From assembly GCF_949987535.1 (NCBI RefSeq), contig NC_080075.1, positions 44,637,536 to 44,701,535 of the forward strand: a stretch of DNA of 64,000 nt, in the 5' to 3' direction. The first letter of the stretch is position 1. The number at the start of each line of letters is the position of its first letter. The notes below the pieces were generated by a model, which saw only the letters and a program-made list of their open reading frames with translations, had not been told where the DNA came from and made no database searches. The DNA comes from Balaenoptera acutorostrata (Eukaryota; Chordata; Mammalia; Artiodactyla; Balaenopteridae). The translations under genes were made by a program, and so were the position numbers. Below are positions 12,601 through 27,876 of the stretch, piece by piece.

Positions 12601-15600
12601 AATCATCCAGAAGTGTATAAATTTGTGCTTTTTAGGTTCAATACATTTATGTAGCATTTATTATATTATATAAACAGAATTGATCTTGGAAGTGAATATA
12701 ATTAACACAATATATATACATTTAACTCATAATAGATGGTAAAGCCACATACATATGGATCAGTCTCATTTATTATATACATGTTTGTATGTTTGCATAA
12801 TTACACCTAAAATATATATTTGAATGTTATCTCAGATATGTGGCATCATATTATATTTATCATAACCTGCTTTTTATTTAACTCCTTGTGGATCTCTTTC
12901 TTTGTCAGTACATACGTGCCATTTACTACCCTGAGCCCTATTTGAATGTAGGATCATATTCTCTCTTAACATAATGTGCCGTACGTACTTAATGACTTCT
13001 AAAGTTAAGATACTTTTCTTGGTTTATCTACTCTGTATACAGTAAACATTAAGTTCATACTCTTAACTGGGTTGATGATTGTTTAAGTTAGAGAGTTGAT
13101 ATTGTTCATTGTCAGCTCAGTAGACAATAAATAGCAGCAACTCAAGGTGAACTAAATATTCCATTTTTGACCCAAGGAGGTTTTAAGTGTGCATTATTAT
13201 TTTTGCAGAATATTAACATTTTTTAGAGGGAAAAGAGATTTTACAGTGTTTTTAGTTGTGTTCCATCATTTTTACATATAAAACAGCCAGAGACGTTAAA
13301 TGACTTATCCAAGGTCACAGGTTAGTTAGCAGAACTAGAAACCAGAGAAAGCTAAGATCTCTGCCTGCATTTACTTTGAGATAATCGCATGACTTATAAA
13401 AATTAGTGTACAAATTGTTTTTCCAGTGATTGCAGCAGTTATCATCTGGCATACATCATCTAATAGTTTGAATTGTCTGAAATAGGGCTTCTTCTGTAAT
13501 CCCAGCCAGACCTTTCTTTCTTTTTTCCCTCTAAATTAGAGCACTGTTATATTTCTGTATAGTCTCCTGTATATTTACCTTTGTGTTATCACTTCTGCAT
13601 AGCTAGATACCATTAGTCAGAGTATACATTGATAGGTTTATGTTTAACCAGACTGTCATTGTAACTAAATGTTAATTCTTTTCAAAGCATTGATTTCAAA
13701 TGGGCTGATGTTTGTAACAAATACTATAGTGATAATTTTTTGTACCCTTTTGCTAAGCAACAAAGTAGTTAAAAATAAGAGGTTGAAAAAAGTGAAAGTC
13801 TAAAACTTATTTTAAACATTTTGTCAAATGAGAGAATGGAGTTTTCCTAAAACTAATTTTCATGTTAGTAAATTTAGCTTTGTAATGGAAAGAAATGAGC
13901 ACTTTAAAAATTACATGTGACTTTCAAGAATCCAGACTGAATCTTAGAGAAATCATGTAGTACAATTCTCTAATAACAAAATTGATTTTAAGAAAAACTA
14001 CCTTTTGTCTTAACTTAGAAACCTAGTTAGTCCTGTGACTATCACTTTTTGTATAAAACTATTGACTAATTAATTTTCTATTTATCAACCATGAAAAGAT
14101 TTTTCTTAAAACTATTATTTTGTTTTTCCTTAATAAGCCAGAGACATTTCATTGTTTCTTTTTATTTATCTTCTTGCTAAAATTAAATGCTTTGTTGTGG
14201 AAAATACTTCTTTAATTGATAATTATATGTGTTCATTTTTGTGCATTTCTTGATTCTTTTAACAAATATTGCCTCTTTTAACAAGTGACTGAGGCTATTT
14301 GAGGTTAAATTTTAGACTGAAAGGAAATTAAATATCAACCATTTTGATCTCTCACTTTAAAGATAAAGAAACTGAGATTCAGTGTGGTTTACCCCTCAAA
14401 TCACATTAGCAGCTGACCTGACACTGACTTAATTCATTACTCTTTTTTTCAAAACTGATTGGTTTGGCACCCCCAAATCACCAAACTTTGTACCTCTTGA
14501 GCTTAACTTGACTGTTAATCAGCTCTTAATATCTCTATAATAATAGAATCAAAATATTGATATATAATACATTTGCATTTATAATAATACTTTTTCTAAT
14601 ATATTCAGTTTTTCTAAAATATTTTATGTGAAATTGTCACACCAAAGCAAAAATGACCTAACTTTATGCTTTTTTATAGTACCCTGCAGAATCACCAGAT
14701 TGTATTGTGGATTTTCCTGTTTCGTTTTCTGTTTCCTGGACACCACAGGTAAATTCTTAAATTTATTTTAAGTAGCTAAAAAGCACGTTCTGTTTACTTA
14801 TAAGTGGCCATTATAGATTACAAGTGATTTTTTTCAGTTTTCTTTAAGCATTTATTTATAAACAGGACTTTGAGAGTGTTAAATAAACTTGAAGAAGCTC
14901 TATTGACAGAAATTTTACTTTAAATTTAAATCCTAAGGAACTCTTTATAAAGCAGTGAGCAGTAGGTTAAAAATTGGGTGGCATTTTTCAGACATAATAT
15001 CAGAGAATCTTTTTCAGAGGAGAATGAGTTATGACTGAAAATATAAACCCTGCCATTTCTATTCAGTTTTTATTGTTTTAAAGTGTTTGTCCTTAGTTCA
15101 TCCTTGAACTTAGACTATATTGTTTTTGTAAGTGCCTTGGAACATTCTTACTTTGAGTAAAGAATATAGGAGATTCTTCTACTCCTGTCAATTTCTCAAT
15201 ACATTGCTGATATTTAACAAGTTAATGTATTTAGGAATGCATTGTAAATTGTACCATTTATATGGCTAAGATATGGTATGATTATCAACAGTTCCATCAT
15301 CAACATTCACATGTGTGATTTTTAAAGATCTGGCAGAATGGTGGTTAGATTCAAAGAACAACCTAATGATGACAGGCATAGTCCTTGTCTCACCAAGTAA
15401 ATTGATACCAAAATGAAGAGAACCTTTCTATTTTTATGCAAAGCGAAACAAAAATTCCTAGTGACGTTTTACAAATGCTCTCTAAATAGAGACTACCCTT
15501 ATTTTTGTTATGAAGTTTTGGTAGGTTCAAGTGAAAATTTATACTTACATTTTAAATTATAATATATACAGTAAAGTAATAATTGTCTTGTATATGAAGT

Positions 15601-18600
15601 TAGTTTAAAAAAAAAAAAAAAAGCCTAACAGGATTTAAATGGTCTTGTGAAGGGTCAAATTTTAATTATACCATATATATTTTAAAAATATTTTTCTTGT
15701 TTTCTTCTTTAAAAACAAAAGTCTCCCTCCTTCCAATGGAAATCAAGAAAACACAGCAAAATAAAGGGGAGGAAAAACCCTGTGATTTGCTTTTGGTATT
15801 CTGATGTGTGTTATAAATGTATAAGAAATACTGTTTTGATTGTTTTTTAAAGAATTGGGATTATACATAAATTGCATACTTTTCAAAAAACATGAATATA
15901 CATTTTTCTATTTGGCTCTATAAACTTTATCTTTATGTATTATGTGAGGTCATGAGATAACATTGTACCTAGATTGTATTACTCTTTCCAGATATGCTAT
16001 CTCTAAATTATAATTTAATATTTATTAAAATCCCAAGGTTCAACCTTGGGAATATGTTTTTGATGAGTTTCCTAGTTTTTTTAATTTAGATAATCATACA
16101 AGTTTTCCCCAGACTTTAATCTGTGAAAAAGTTTGCATCTCCACAAAAAGACTGTTTAGCACTTACCTTATCCTGCCATTTAGCAAAATTAGTTTGTGAC
16201 TCTAACACTAGAAAATCTTAGAGGGCAATTTCTTCTAAATTTTCTATCCCTACTTAACACCAGCTCAGTGCCTTGCACATAGATGCATGGAATAAGTGTT
16301 TATATTGTTAATTCAAATTCAGATTTAGATTTAATTGGGTCATACGTCAAGTTTTCTATTTTGTATTAGTTCTAAGAATACAGAATTAATTAGCGGTAAC
16401 TGGAATGTCATAAATTCTTCTTTTAAATTAAAAGAACATACTAAAATTCTTAGTATAGTACAGATAAAAATTTGGACACCATTTTAACCACAAGCCAAAT
16501 TTGACATGTTTAATCTTTTGTCACATTTGCTTCAGATATCTCTCTTTCTGTCTCTCTCTTAGGAATAAAATGTTCTGGGACCTAAAACTTTACCCCTCTT
16601 TTGCTTCTCTCCTTTCCTCTTTCTTTCCTTCTTTCCCTTTCTAGAGGTAAACCACTTGACTGGAATTGGTATGTATACTATCCATGCATACTTTTTTGCT
16701 ACATTTGTTTATGCCATATTCTATAATATTTTTGCAGTCTGGCCTTTTTTATACAACATTGTTTCTGAGATTTACCCATGATCTTATATCATTTTAAATG
16801 CTTTATATCATTTCATTATATGAATCCACCAGTTAATTTATTCATTGCCCTACTTATATGGTTGTTCACAATTTCTTACTTAAACAGTGCTGCAGTGAAC
16901 ATCCTTCTCTGTTTCCTTTTACGCATGTGAGACTTTTAGTGTGGTTTATGCCTAAAGTTGAAAATGCTGTATTGTAGGGAATGCATCTCTTTGAGATTAC
17001 AAAATATTGCCAAGTTATCTTCTAAAATCAGTTGCATAACTTTATACTCCTACCCAGCAATGCATAGTAATTCCTACTTTCCCAAATCCTTTCTAAGTCT
17101 TAGTCTGATTTTAGTCTGACCTTAATTCTTATCAAGAACTGATACTCATTATTACTGTGTTTATAATCTTTGCCTACTTAAATGTTTGTGTTTTATTATA
17201 AGCGTTTCTTACATATTTTGAATACTAGTTATTTATTGGTTATATGGGATATAAGTATCTTCTCCCTGTGGCATGTTTTTTAACTTTGTATGTGTTACAT
17301 TTTTTCGATCAGAAGTTTAACGTTTCAGTGTGGTCACATTTATCACTCTCTTCTTCGTCATTTCTGCTTTTCGTGTATTGAATGAGAAAATATTCCATAT
17401 CTTGTTCTGAAAAGATATTCTCCTAAAGTCTGTTATAAAAGTTATACTTTTTTCATATTTAAGTATGAGATAGGAATTATATTTACCCTTGCCTATTTTA
17501 TATATGCTCACAGAATTTGGATTTATCTTCATTTGTGGCGGTCTGGGGTGATTTCAGTTTTTCTTTTACATAAACCACTAAAATTCAGAAAATTTTCAAA
17601 ATATACTATTTGCCTGTTGTTAGAGTCTAGCTGTACATCGTAAGCATTTTGGTGATACCGCCAGCAAGTATGAACTCTTGAGTCTTTTTAGATGTGATAA
17701 AAGTGTTGGCATTGTTAGTTTATGTTTTGGAAATACGAAGCAACATCAAACTTCTTTACTGTGTATCTTTTATCATTGACCTATTGGACACAATTCTGCT
17801 TGTGGGAGTTCCTGTCTTTTTTCTTTTTAAACAATTTTTAAACAGATGTGGTTCTTAAGGGAAATAAATGTTACTATTGTAGTCTAATAGCAAACTTATA
17901 TTTAAAAGATTGTAAATAGCTTCCAGATAATTGATTTTAAAAAATTCCTTGTCTGCTTTTTGTACATTTCCTCTTTGGATTCAGTGTTTCTGGACTTTTA
18001 AACTTGGAAGGTCTTTATTTTCCTTTCTTTTTGTAAAGTAATAGGCATGGCTTTGTGGCATCCATATTAAAAATGGGTAATTTTCCTTATGGTCCCTGTC
18101 TTCCTGCTGGGTTGATAATGTTTTGATGTATTTTTCTTTTGCTCTGATGAGAGGTCTGCTGCTGCTGCTCTGACATATTCATTTGGATGAATAATTATAA
18201 CTTGCACAATGTCAAGCTGAAGATGGTAGGGTTTTGTGCGTCATGACAAGCCTAGTAGCCAGTGCAGGTGTCTCACAGCGTGATCAGCAACAGCCAGTGT
18301 ATTCTGGCTCGGAGGAGGCATTTAGAGTAGTAAGAAATCAGCACCAAGGGCAAGGCTGCTGCTACTAGTGCTGCCGTGACATGTGCCAAAGAAACGCAAA
18401 GTGCTTCTCAAAGACAAGTGACTGCACACCTCTTCTCAGATACTTACTTGTTTACCCAGTCCGTTTTCTTTTATAGATTTCAGCATAGAATGTAAGAGCA
18501 TGTCATGATTTTTATCTTATTCTACTTCCCAACACCACAAATGCTCTAAAATCTGCTACCCTTTGGACTTCTGTATATAGGTCATATTTGTGAATATTGT

Positions 18601-21600
18601 TGACTGATGAGACCATAGAATGCTCTAATGTAAGATTTTAAGTGCACTGACATTAGTGATTCTATAAAAACAAAACTAATTTTCTCCAGGTCACTGACCA
18701 ACCCAAAATGGATGCTAAAATTGCAGTTTTACCTATAAATATGCCATTAAGTGCAGGCTTAGTGAACTGTCTACGTCACACTGGTTGGAATTTTCCGATT
18801 TGGTATGATACATAAACAGTGGTCTTTATATTTTTTATCATGTAAATCTCATATTCTTGGAGTAATGCCATGAATACAAGAAGAGCAAAACCAGTGATAA
18901 AGCCTCTGGCTGATAACCTGATGGTGAATGAAGAAATTGTAATTAAAGGAAACAGTCCTATTACATAGCAGGGAGCATGATCCATTAGTTAGAGCATCAG
19001 ACTAGCAGTTGGGTATCCCTAGGTTCTGTTTACAGTTCAGCCATTGACTTAATTGTATAATTTCAAACAAGTCACATGACTGCTCTTTGCCTCAGTTCAT
19101 ACGTATATGGAAATAATAAACTTTTTCTCTTTCACAGAGATCTTAAAATTAAATTTGGTTTAAAACAAACAGAATGCTAGGGGAAGAAAACTCTCAATAT
19201 CACACGGTATGGATCCTGAGGAAGTTCTCCTTTTTTGACCTACTGGATTATCTTTCTTTCCATTTTTCTCTCTGCTGTCCTTGTTGGAGAACTCATAGTA
19301 CTGGATTTTTGTTCACCCTTAAATTGGTTAATTAAATATACTTTTGCCTTCTTGGCCATCTTATTATTGCTATAATGGTATGGATAAAAAGACATCAACG
19401 GAATCAAAACAAAGAAACGTAGTTCATTATTGAGATTATGTGATATGGTAGACCTGTGTGATATGGTCTGACCTATTGGACTCAGTAACCTATTAACTGC
19501 CTTTTTTTTTTTTAATAACATAATTTATTTTAAAAGTACTCCTGTATTGATTTTAAAAAAGAGAGAAGATACAAATAAGCAAAATTAAGAAAATATAAAA
19601 TCAGCCTTAATGCCTTCATTTAGCATTGGGATCTCACTGGATAATAGTTCTGAACCTATGCTTATCACTTAACAAAATATTTTTTGAAACATTGTTGATA
19701 ATGCTGTGCATTTATTATTCCAGGTAATCCTTAGAATAATTTAGTTTTTAGTTATAATTGGGTTTACATTTATCATCCAATTAAGAACTGATATAGTCAC
19801 AGTCTAGGAACTGGTTATCTCTACATTTATTTAGGTCCCCCAGTTAAGTAGCAGTAGTTTCTTAATCCACATCTTGTACATTTTTGTTGAGTTTATTCCT
19901 AAGTATGAAGTTTTTGTTGCTATTGTGAATATGATCTTTTTTTTAAATCATATTTTCTAGTTTATTTTTATAATGTGGGCAAGCTATTAATTTTTTTTTA
20001 AGTTTATACTTTAATAAAAGTTGTATATGAACATAGTTTAAAGAATTAGGTTTACAAGGGTTTTTGTTGTTTGTTTGTTTTCTTTTTAGACAAAACGGCA
20101 TGTCCTAGCCTCCTTCCCACCTTTTTCTCCCTCTCCAGGGTCGACTACTTTTAATTGTTAGCTGATCCTTTTGGTGTTATAATATTTATATTATTACATG
20201 CTCTTGTAATTATACTACCTTTTGTTCGTTGGTTTGGTTTAGGCATTATCTGTTAACTTTCCACTGTAGATAATGAGGAATTTGCTGTTTCTTCTTCCTT
20301 TCCCCACCCCACACACACGTATACTTCCTATCCTTCCCAGATAGTTATCTTGTAATTTTGATTATGTCAATATTCAGTGTTTACATTATTATTTTGAACA
20401 TATATGTATACTATGCAGAGATAAGCTATATAGTTAATTATTATTTTTCCTTTGTTGCCCCAGTTTTTGTTACCACATAGAGTTAACAGTCGTCTTACTT
20501 TTTCATTTCCTTAGTTTTCTGTGTACTTAAAACTCATTCAACCCACAGTTTTCCATCAGTTGTCTAAATCTGCTCTTAATCATCTACGCTGGGTTTTCTA
20601 TTAGCTTTACTTTTTGGTAAATTTCATCAGCTTTTCCTAATAGCCTTCCTGTTGAGTTTTTTTTACTTACACTATCATGTTCATTTCTAAGAGTTTACTT
20701 CATTGATAAATCTTCTTTTGTCCCCAGAGATACTAATATGTCCTTTTTTCCATCTGAGTAGTTTCTATTTCCTTGAGTTGCTCTTTTTCTAGGCTTATCA
20801 TCTTTGGTTACCTGCTCATGATTAAAAGCTATTTGAAAGCTCTGAGTGCAAGTGAGGCTTGTCAACTGTGAACTTCATTGTAGAGTCACCTGAGTAGATC
20901 TCATAATGGGGAACCCCAAGTGTCCATATTTTAGGTCTTTTTGATTGATTGGTCAGATTTCTTGGAGAAGACTCTTCCAGCCTTCTGCCTAGAAGTCACT
21001 GAGCAAGCAGAAAACGCTCCCTTGAGTCAAGAGTGGAGCAATACTGTTGGGCAGGAAACAGTAGTCTGAATTAGTAACAGTAACCCTATGGCATCCTCTA
21101 CTGATAGGGCTGAACACCATGCAGCTGTAGAAGAGAAATGCTGACAGCGTGAACCTCCATTATCACAAGGCAGATAGAGTAGATTTGGAGTTGAGGGGCA
21201 AAAAATGATAGCCTAGCTATCCCATGGTATTTTCAGACTTTTAAATTTTGGCCATTCTTAGTTCTATGTAGCAGTAATTTTCAGTTTTATTGTTTCTTGC
21301 TGATGTCTACAAGTAGACTTTTTAGATGATTTTTTATCCAGCGGCTTTGTTAAACTCTCTTATCTAATAATCAGTAGTTTCATTGAATTTTCTATGAACA
21401 TAATCATATCATTTGTAAATGATAGTTTTATTTCCTCCTTTGCCATCTTTACGCCTTTCTTTTTTTTTTTTTTTTGCCTTACTGTTCTGGCTAAGATATC
21501 TAATAAACTGTGAAACATGAATAGTAAATACAAGCATTTATGTTTTGTTCCTGATCTCAAAGGGAAAACTTTGTTTTCATCATTAGGTAGATTTTTTGCT

Positions 21601-24600
21601 CTATAGTTCTTGTACTGAAATCCTTTACCAATAATTAATGGAATTTATTTCTGTTTCTGGTTTGCTAAGAGTTTTGTTATAAATGACAGTCGAATTTTTT
21701 CAAGTATATTCTCTCTATATGTTAGATAATCAAATGGTTTTTCTCCTTTATTCTGTTCATGTGGTGAATTATATTGTTCGATTTCCTAATGTTAAACAAA
21801 TCTTGCCCTCTTGAAATAAACCCAGTTAGGTTATGGAGTATTTTAAATCTATATGTTGATCAATCAATTGATTGGTCAGTAGATACACACACACATATAT
21901 GTTTGTATACACATATACAATTTCCAGTATATATTATATATTTCCACATTCTGTTTCTTTTGCATCTATGCTCATAAGAGCAATTCCTTTGTTTTCCTGC
22001 TTCCAAAATTTGGTTTTATTGCCTCTTTGGTTCTCCTTGTTTTTGTGAGATTATGCCTTAAAGGAAAAACAACAACAACATAGTAAGTTTGGGGGTGGGG
22101 GTAAAATTAGATCTGTGTATTCAATCCACCTTCCTTACCTAGTAGCTGTAACCCTCTTTTTGCCTAATTTTAAATGTATAGTTTTTACTTTATTTGAATT
22201 CTAATGTATAAACTAGTTGTGAACATAATGTTAAAATCCTTTTCATTGCTTTCACCCATGGGCTGCTAGCTAAAGTGCAGTATTAAAAGTTTTAAATAAG
22301 TATGCTAAATATGAATGGGGTTCAACATTTCTAACTAGAGGCAAGTGATGAAAGAAATAAATCCTCTGACTTATTTTCCTGCCTTCTTGGAGGGTATTAG
22401 TGTGGGACGTTTGGGGTTCTTTGGACATTCATAGAACTTAGGTAAGATAGGTAAGAGACCTGACTCACAAAGATCTAGTAGGGAAGTTATATCCTATTTT
22501 TAGTGCTTCATTAGATGAAATTGTGATTCTGTCATGGTCAAGTCTTTCTTCTCTTTTCAAGTTACCTTGAAAAAGTACATAAACAGAAAATCAAGAAGCA
22601 ACATTTTTTTCAGTGGGAAATAGTTTAAATGCAACAGACATTTAATATCTACAGATGGTCCCTGACCTAATTTGACTTAGGAGTTTTCAACTTTACAATG
22701 GTGCAAAAGCGATACACATTCAGTAGAAACCTTATTTTGAACTTTGATCTTTTCCCGGGTTGGTGATTTGCCAGACGATACCCACGATGCAGGACAGCAG
22801 CAGCCAGCCACGGCTCCCGCTCAGCCACTCTGCCACAAGGGTGAACAACCGATACACTTAGAACCATTCTGTCCCCATACAGTGATTCTGTTTTTCACTT
22901 TCACACTATTCAGTAAATTACATGAGATATTCCACACTTTATTATGAAATAGGCTTGTGTTAGATGATTTTGCCCAACCGTAGGCTAATGTAAGTGTTCT
23001 GAGTATGTTTAAGGTAGGCTCCGCTAAGCTATGACGTTCCATAGGTTTGGTATATTAAATGCATTTTCAACCATTTAACTGGACATAACCCCATCATAAG
23101 TTGAGGAAGATGTGTACTGTATGTGTAGCACTGAGCTGGATCCTAAGGAATTTAAGGTGAGTTAACCAGGTTCTAACATCCTAGGGTAGGCTTTCAGGAG
23201 TAACTTTCAGTCTGATAAGGAGAGAGGTACTTAAAAAGATAATTTCAGTAAAATGTGTTGAGTGATGTGTGTGGTGAGCCATTTTGATAAGATGGAGAAG
23301 AGGTACATAATTTAACCTGATGTGGTCAAGCAAGTTTTCTGGATAAAGTGTTACTTGAGTTCAGTGAGTCTTGAGAAGTGAGAAATTAGGCTTGGGAGGA
23401 CACATGATACTTTAGGAGAGAACTGCTGTAGGCAAAGAACAAAGGCATAACATTGTAGGAGATAATACATGCATTACACATCGTTTGGAACTCTGTAGTC
23501 AGAGATAAGACTGGAGCTTTTGCTTAGAGTTAGGCAGGGTCTGCTACACCAATTCTGATGATCTTGGACTTTATCCCAAAGTGATAGGGTTATAAGGAAG
23601 AAAGGTGGCATGGTCACAATTTTTGTTTTATAATAACATTTCTCAAAGTGTTTTTTTGTTTTGTTTTAGGTTATTAATAGGATTAAGGTGGAGAAAGGCT
23701 CTGATCTAATACACTTATGAAATTCTAGATTTAAGTTCTGCTATTTCTTGATTTAGGATTTCTCATCTTTCTTGGTATGCCAAGATGTATTATAAATCTC
23801 TGGCATGACTTTTTTTTTTTCCTTCTTCTCAGAGCACCTCTGTAGATTAGTTTTCAGCAAAACAAGTTTTTTTAATAGGTCACTCTGTTTGTGTAGAGGA
23901 AGGTTCTAAATGAGAATGGCAAGACTATAGTGAAGAAGACTGAGGGGCAGCTGTGTACTTACCCATGCAGGCAGTAATTAGGGTCTGTTCTAGGTTAGTG
24001 GTTGCAGGGAAAGATGAAAGGGAATTGTTTGGGAAAATTCCACAGATTATATTGATAGAACTTGGTGATGGATTGGGCATGAGATCTCATGGATTACTGC
24101 CACTGCTTCTGGTGGGGGTAACTAGATTAGATAGGTTGTAGTACTGCCAAGTGAGGTAGAGAATGCAGTAAGAAGAGGTTTAGAGGCAGATTCAGTTTGG
24201 GATTTGATGAGTTTGGCATGCCTATGGTATGTCTAAATAAATGTGTTTAGTGGGCAGTTGGAGATATGGCTTTGAATCTCATACAGTCAGTTACTTGCCA
24301 GATAAAGGAAGATCAGTATAATTTCAGTTGATTGCTAAGGTTATCAAAGTTAGTTTAAGCTTTGCAGAAGATTAGAGGTATGTGCTTTGTGAGTACATGA
24401 GATACTTTTATGGTATGGTAAAATTCTTCCATGAATTTAAAAACCCAATGAGACTAGTAGTATGGAACAGGTTTTTTTTTATCAGATGACTTAAGTACCA
24501 ATTTAAGGTACATTAAGTAATTTACTTGCTGATGTTAATAAATCTGACTTTGTTGCAGACCTTCATGGTAGGCTTCAGAGTTAATTCTGCTGGATCACTT

Positions 24601-25496
24601 GTAACATAGTAACAAGAGAACACAGAGTCTTAAAGTCTGGGTTAAATTCTAGCTTTATCCCTACAATGCATGACCTTGGGTAAATCATTTAACTTTATAA
24701 AAAGGGAAGGAATATTTAAGTCATAGATTGCATGACTTTGTAAGAGTAAATTGAGTTATTTGATAGTGCTTTTGAATTGTAAAGTGCTGTATAGGTGTAC
24801 AAAGTGATATAGGGAGGTAACACAATTTACAGATTGGTTAGCTTTTAAAATAGCAAGACTTAATATGGGCAAAGAAATGATATCTCTCAATATACATTTA
24901 TATTATATTGTAAATTGTATATATAAACACACCCACATTTATATATAACAACACGTAATTGGTATCTCTCTCTTTGTATGTTGAACTACATGTACTCTAA
25001 AGACAATGTTTCCATTTATATGCAACAATTAAGAAATATTCTGGTGTTGAAAAATGAAATAGGCATGATAAATGCAAAATGACCGTCAATCTCACCAGGC
25101 AATCTGGTTGTGGTAGATGACTCTACATACATCGTACCATAAGTAACATAGATGAGAGGTGTTGAGAGAAATACTGTTTGGACTATAGTTTGGAGGAAAC
25201 CAATAAAATATTCTTACATAGCAAGTGTCCCACGTAAAAGAAAATATATAAATATCAGTCTCCAAATGGCTTCTTAATGTTGTGATTTATATTTTAAATA
25301 CTTTTGGGTAAAAAAGATTGTCTTAGCTAATATCAATAAAGCAATTTTTCTTCCACACAAACACAGCTTGTTAACATTCTCTACCTTATGTTTTGTCCCT
25401 GTCAGAGACCCTGTCTGGCAAATTGATGCGCACTATGTCTATTTGTACTTTTTTTTAATCCAAGGGATGGTTTAAAATATGTGAGTATTGATATAC

Positions 25497-25544
<48 letters not shown>

Positions 25545-27845
25545 AACCATCCTTTTGGAAAAAATAGATGCCCATATTGAAAATAAAGATCCAGTAGATT
25601 GAAGACAAATGATAATTCAGATATGAAAGACATGTTAATTCAAATATGATCTGCTAGAATCACTGATGAATACTTTCAGCTATGAAATGTACTTACTTTC
25701 ACCCTCTTTTTGTGCTAAAAAAGTTGAATATTAGAAGCCAAACTAATTTAGCAGATGGATATAATGAAGCAAACCAGAATTTTGGAGTTGGTAGATAGCA
25801 GAAGCAATGGGACAGTATTTTTTTTAAATGATGTCACTGCTGCTAGGCAGTTCCCTGGCTCTGGCTGTGAAGGTAACATTGGTAGCCAGCAACACACATA
25901 TTCTGTCTATTAGTCTTGACCTTATCTGAAAGCAAAGATTTTTGTGACCATTTATTTCCTTACTTTGTTGTTTTTAGTGTGAGTAATAAAAATTAGATAT
26001 AGTCAACTTTTTTGTTGAGGAGAGTAGCACCCTTTTTTGGTATGACTTACCTGGAACAAAAAGCTAGAAGACGAGTTTGTTTTTTACTGATTGGCTTGAT
26101 TTTTTTTTATTAGGTAAAACTTTATTTTAATACAAAATAAAGGAAGTTTATTTTATATTAAACGATTAACATAGCATATTAGAAATGTACTTGAACCAAA
26201 TACTAAGGGTCTTAAGTAGCAATGTACAAGACATGATTTTTCTCAGAGTTAACATCTGAGAGATAAAGAAGAATGGATAAACAACCACAAGGGTTTGTTC
26301 ATCAGTCAGGGGTCAAGCTGCCACAATATCTAAGCCCTCTCCTGGCATTCTTATCATCTTACTTTATTATTTTTTTAAATTGTGGTAAGATACACAAAAT
26401 TTACTATCTCAATCATTTTTGAAGGTGCAGTTCAGTGGTATTAATACATTCATAATGTTGTTGCTACCATTACCACCATCCATCTCCAGAACTCTTTTTA
26501 AATCTTGTAAAACTGAAATACTATACCCATTAAACAATAATTCCCTATTCTCCTCTTCCACCAGCCTCTAGTAACCACCATTCTACTTTCTGACTCCCTG
26601 GTTTTGACTATTTTAAGTACCTCACATAAGTGGAATCATACAGTATTTGTCTTTTTTGACTGGCTTACTTCACTTAGCATAATACCCTCAAGGTTCATAC
26701 AAGTTGTAGCATATGTCAGAGTTTTCTTCCTTTTTAAGACTGAAAATATGCTATTGCATGTATATACCACATTTTGTTTATCTGTTCTTCCGCTGATGGC
26801 CTTGAATTGCTTCCACATTTTAGCTCTTGGGAGTAGCGCTGCAGTGAACATGGATGTGCATTATAGCTCTTTGAGTCCCCACTTTCAGTTGCCGGATCAT
26901 ATGGTGACTCTGTTTTTAATTTTTTGAGAAACTGCCATACTGTTTTCCAGAGCTGCTGTACCATTTTACATTCCCACCAACAGTGCACAACAGTTCCAGT
27001 TTCTCCACATCCTCCCAAAAACTTACTTTCTGTTAATGGGTGTGAATGAAGTAGTATTTATTATAGTTTTGACTTGCATTTCCCTAAGTGATAGTGAATA
27101 TCTTTTCGTGTACTTATTGGCCGTTTATATATCTTCTTTGGATAAATGTCTTATTCCATTCCTTTGCCCATTTTTAAATTAGGTTATTTTTGTTGTTGAG
27201 TTTTAAGAGTTCTCTACATATTCTAGGTATTAATCCTTTATCAGATATATGATTTGCAAATATTTTCTCCCATTCCTTGTGTTGCCTTTTTATTCTGTTG
27301 CTATTGTCTTCTGATGCACAAATTTTTTTTTTATATAAATTTATTTTATTTTATTTATTTTTGGCTGCATTGGGTCTTCATTGCTGTGCGCAGGCTTTCT
27401 CTAGTTGCGGCGAGCAGGGGCTACTCTTTGTTGCGGTGCAGGGGCTTCTCATTGCGGTGGCTTCTCTTCGTTGCGGAGCATGGGCTCTAGGCACGCGGGC
27501 TTCAGTAGTTGTGGCTCACAGGCTCTAGAGTGCAGGCTCAGTAGCTGTGGTGCACGGGCTTAGTTGCTCCGCGGCATGTGGGATCTTCCCAGACGAGGGA
27601 TTGAACCCGTGTCCCCTGCATTGGCAGGCGGATTCTTAACCACTCTGCCACCAGGGAAGTCCCCTGATGCACAAAATTTTTTTAATTTTCATGAAGTCCA
27701 ACTTATTTTTTCTATTGTTGCCAGTGCCTTTGGTGCTCTATTGAAGAAGTCATTGCCCAATCCAATGTCATGAAGCTTTTTTGCCCTGTGTTTTTTTCTG
27801 AGAGTGTTATACTTACAGCTCTTACATCTAGGTCTTTGATCCATT

Positions 27846-27876
<31 letters not shown>

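Larger units (their letters stand above)
9930..14679. other. FANCL intron 6
   Basis: Mostly unique AT-rich sequence. It holds a T17 run near 11664-11683, a G8 run near 12155, a TATA/CATA-rich stretch at 12640-12860 and two MIR fragments. No extra exon is supported. Confidence 0.5.

Noticed and set aside
20080..21230. Extra exon or gene between the two L1 pieces
   Set aside because: No frame of useful length and no splice pair; the composition fits old repeat or unique intron.
25402..25608. Open frame with a His-Thr repeat
   Set aside because: It is a translation of the (TG)n microsatellite.
26604..26927. 107-codon + strand open frame
   Set aside because: It is the antisense of the L1 ORF2 end and 3' UTR, a common source of spurious frames.
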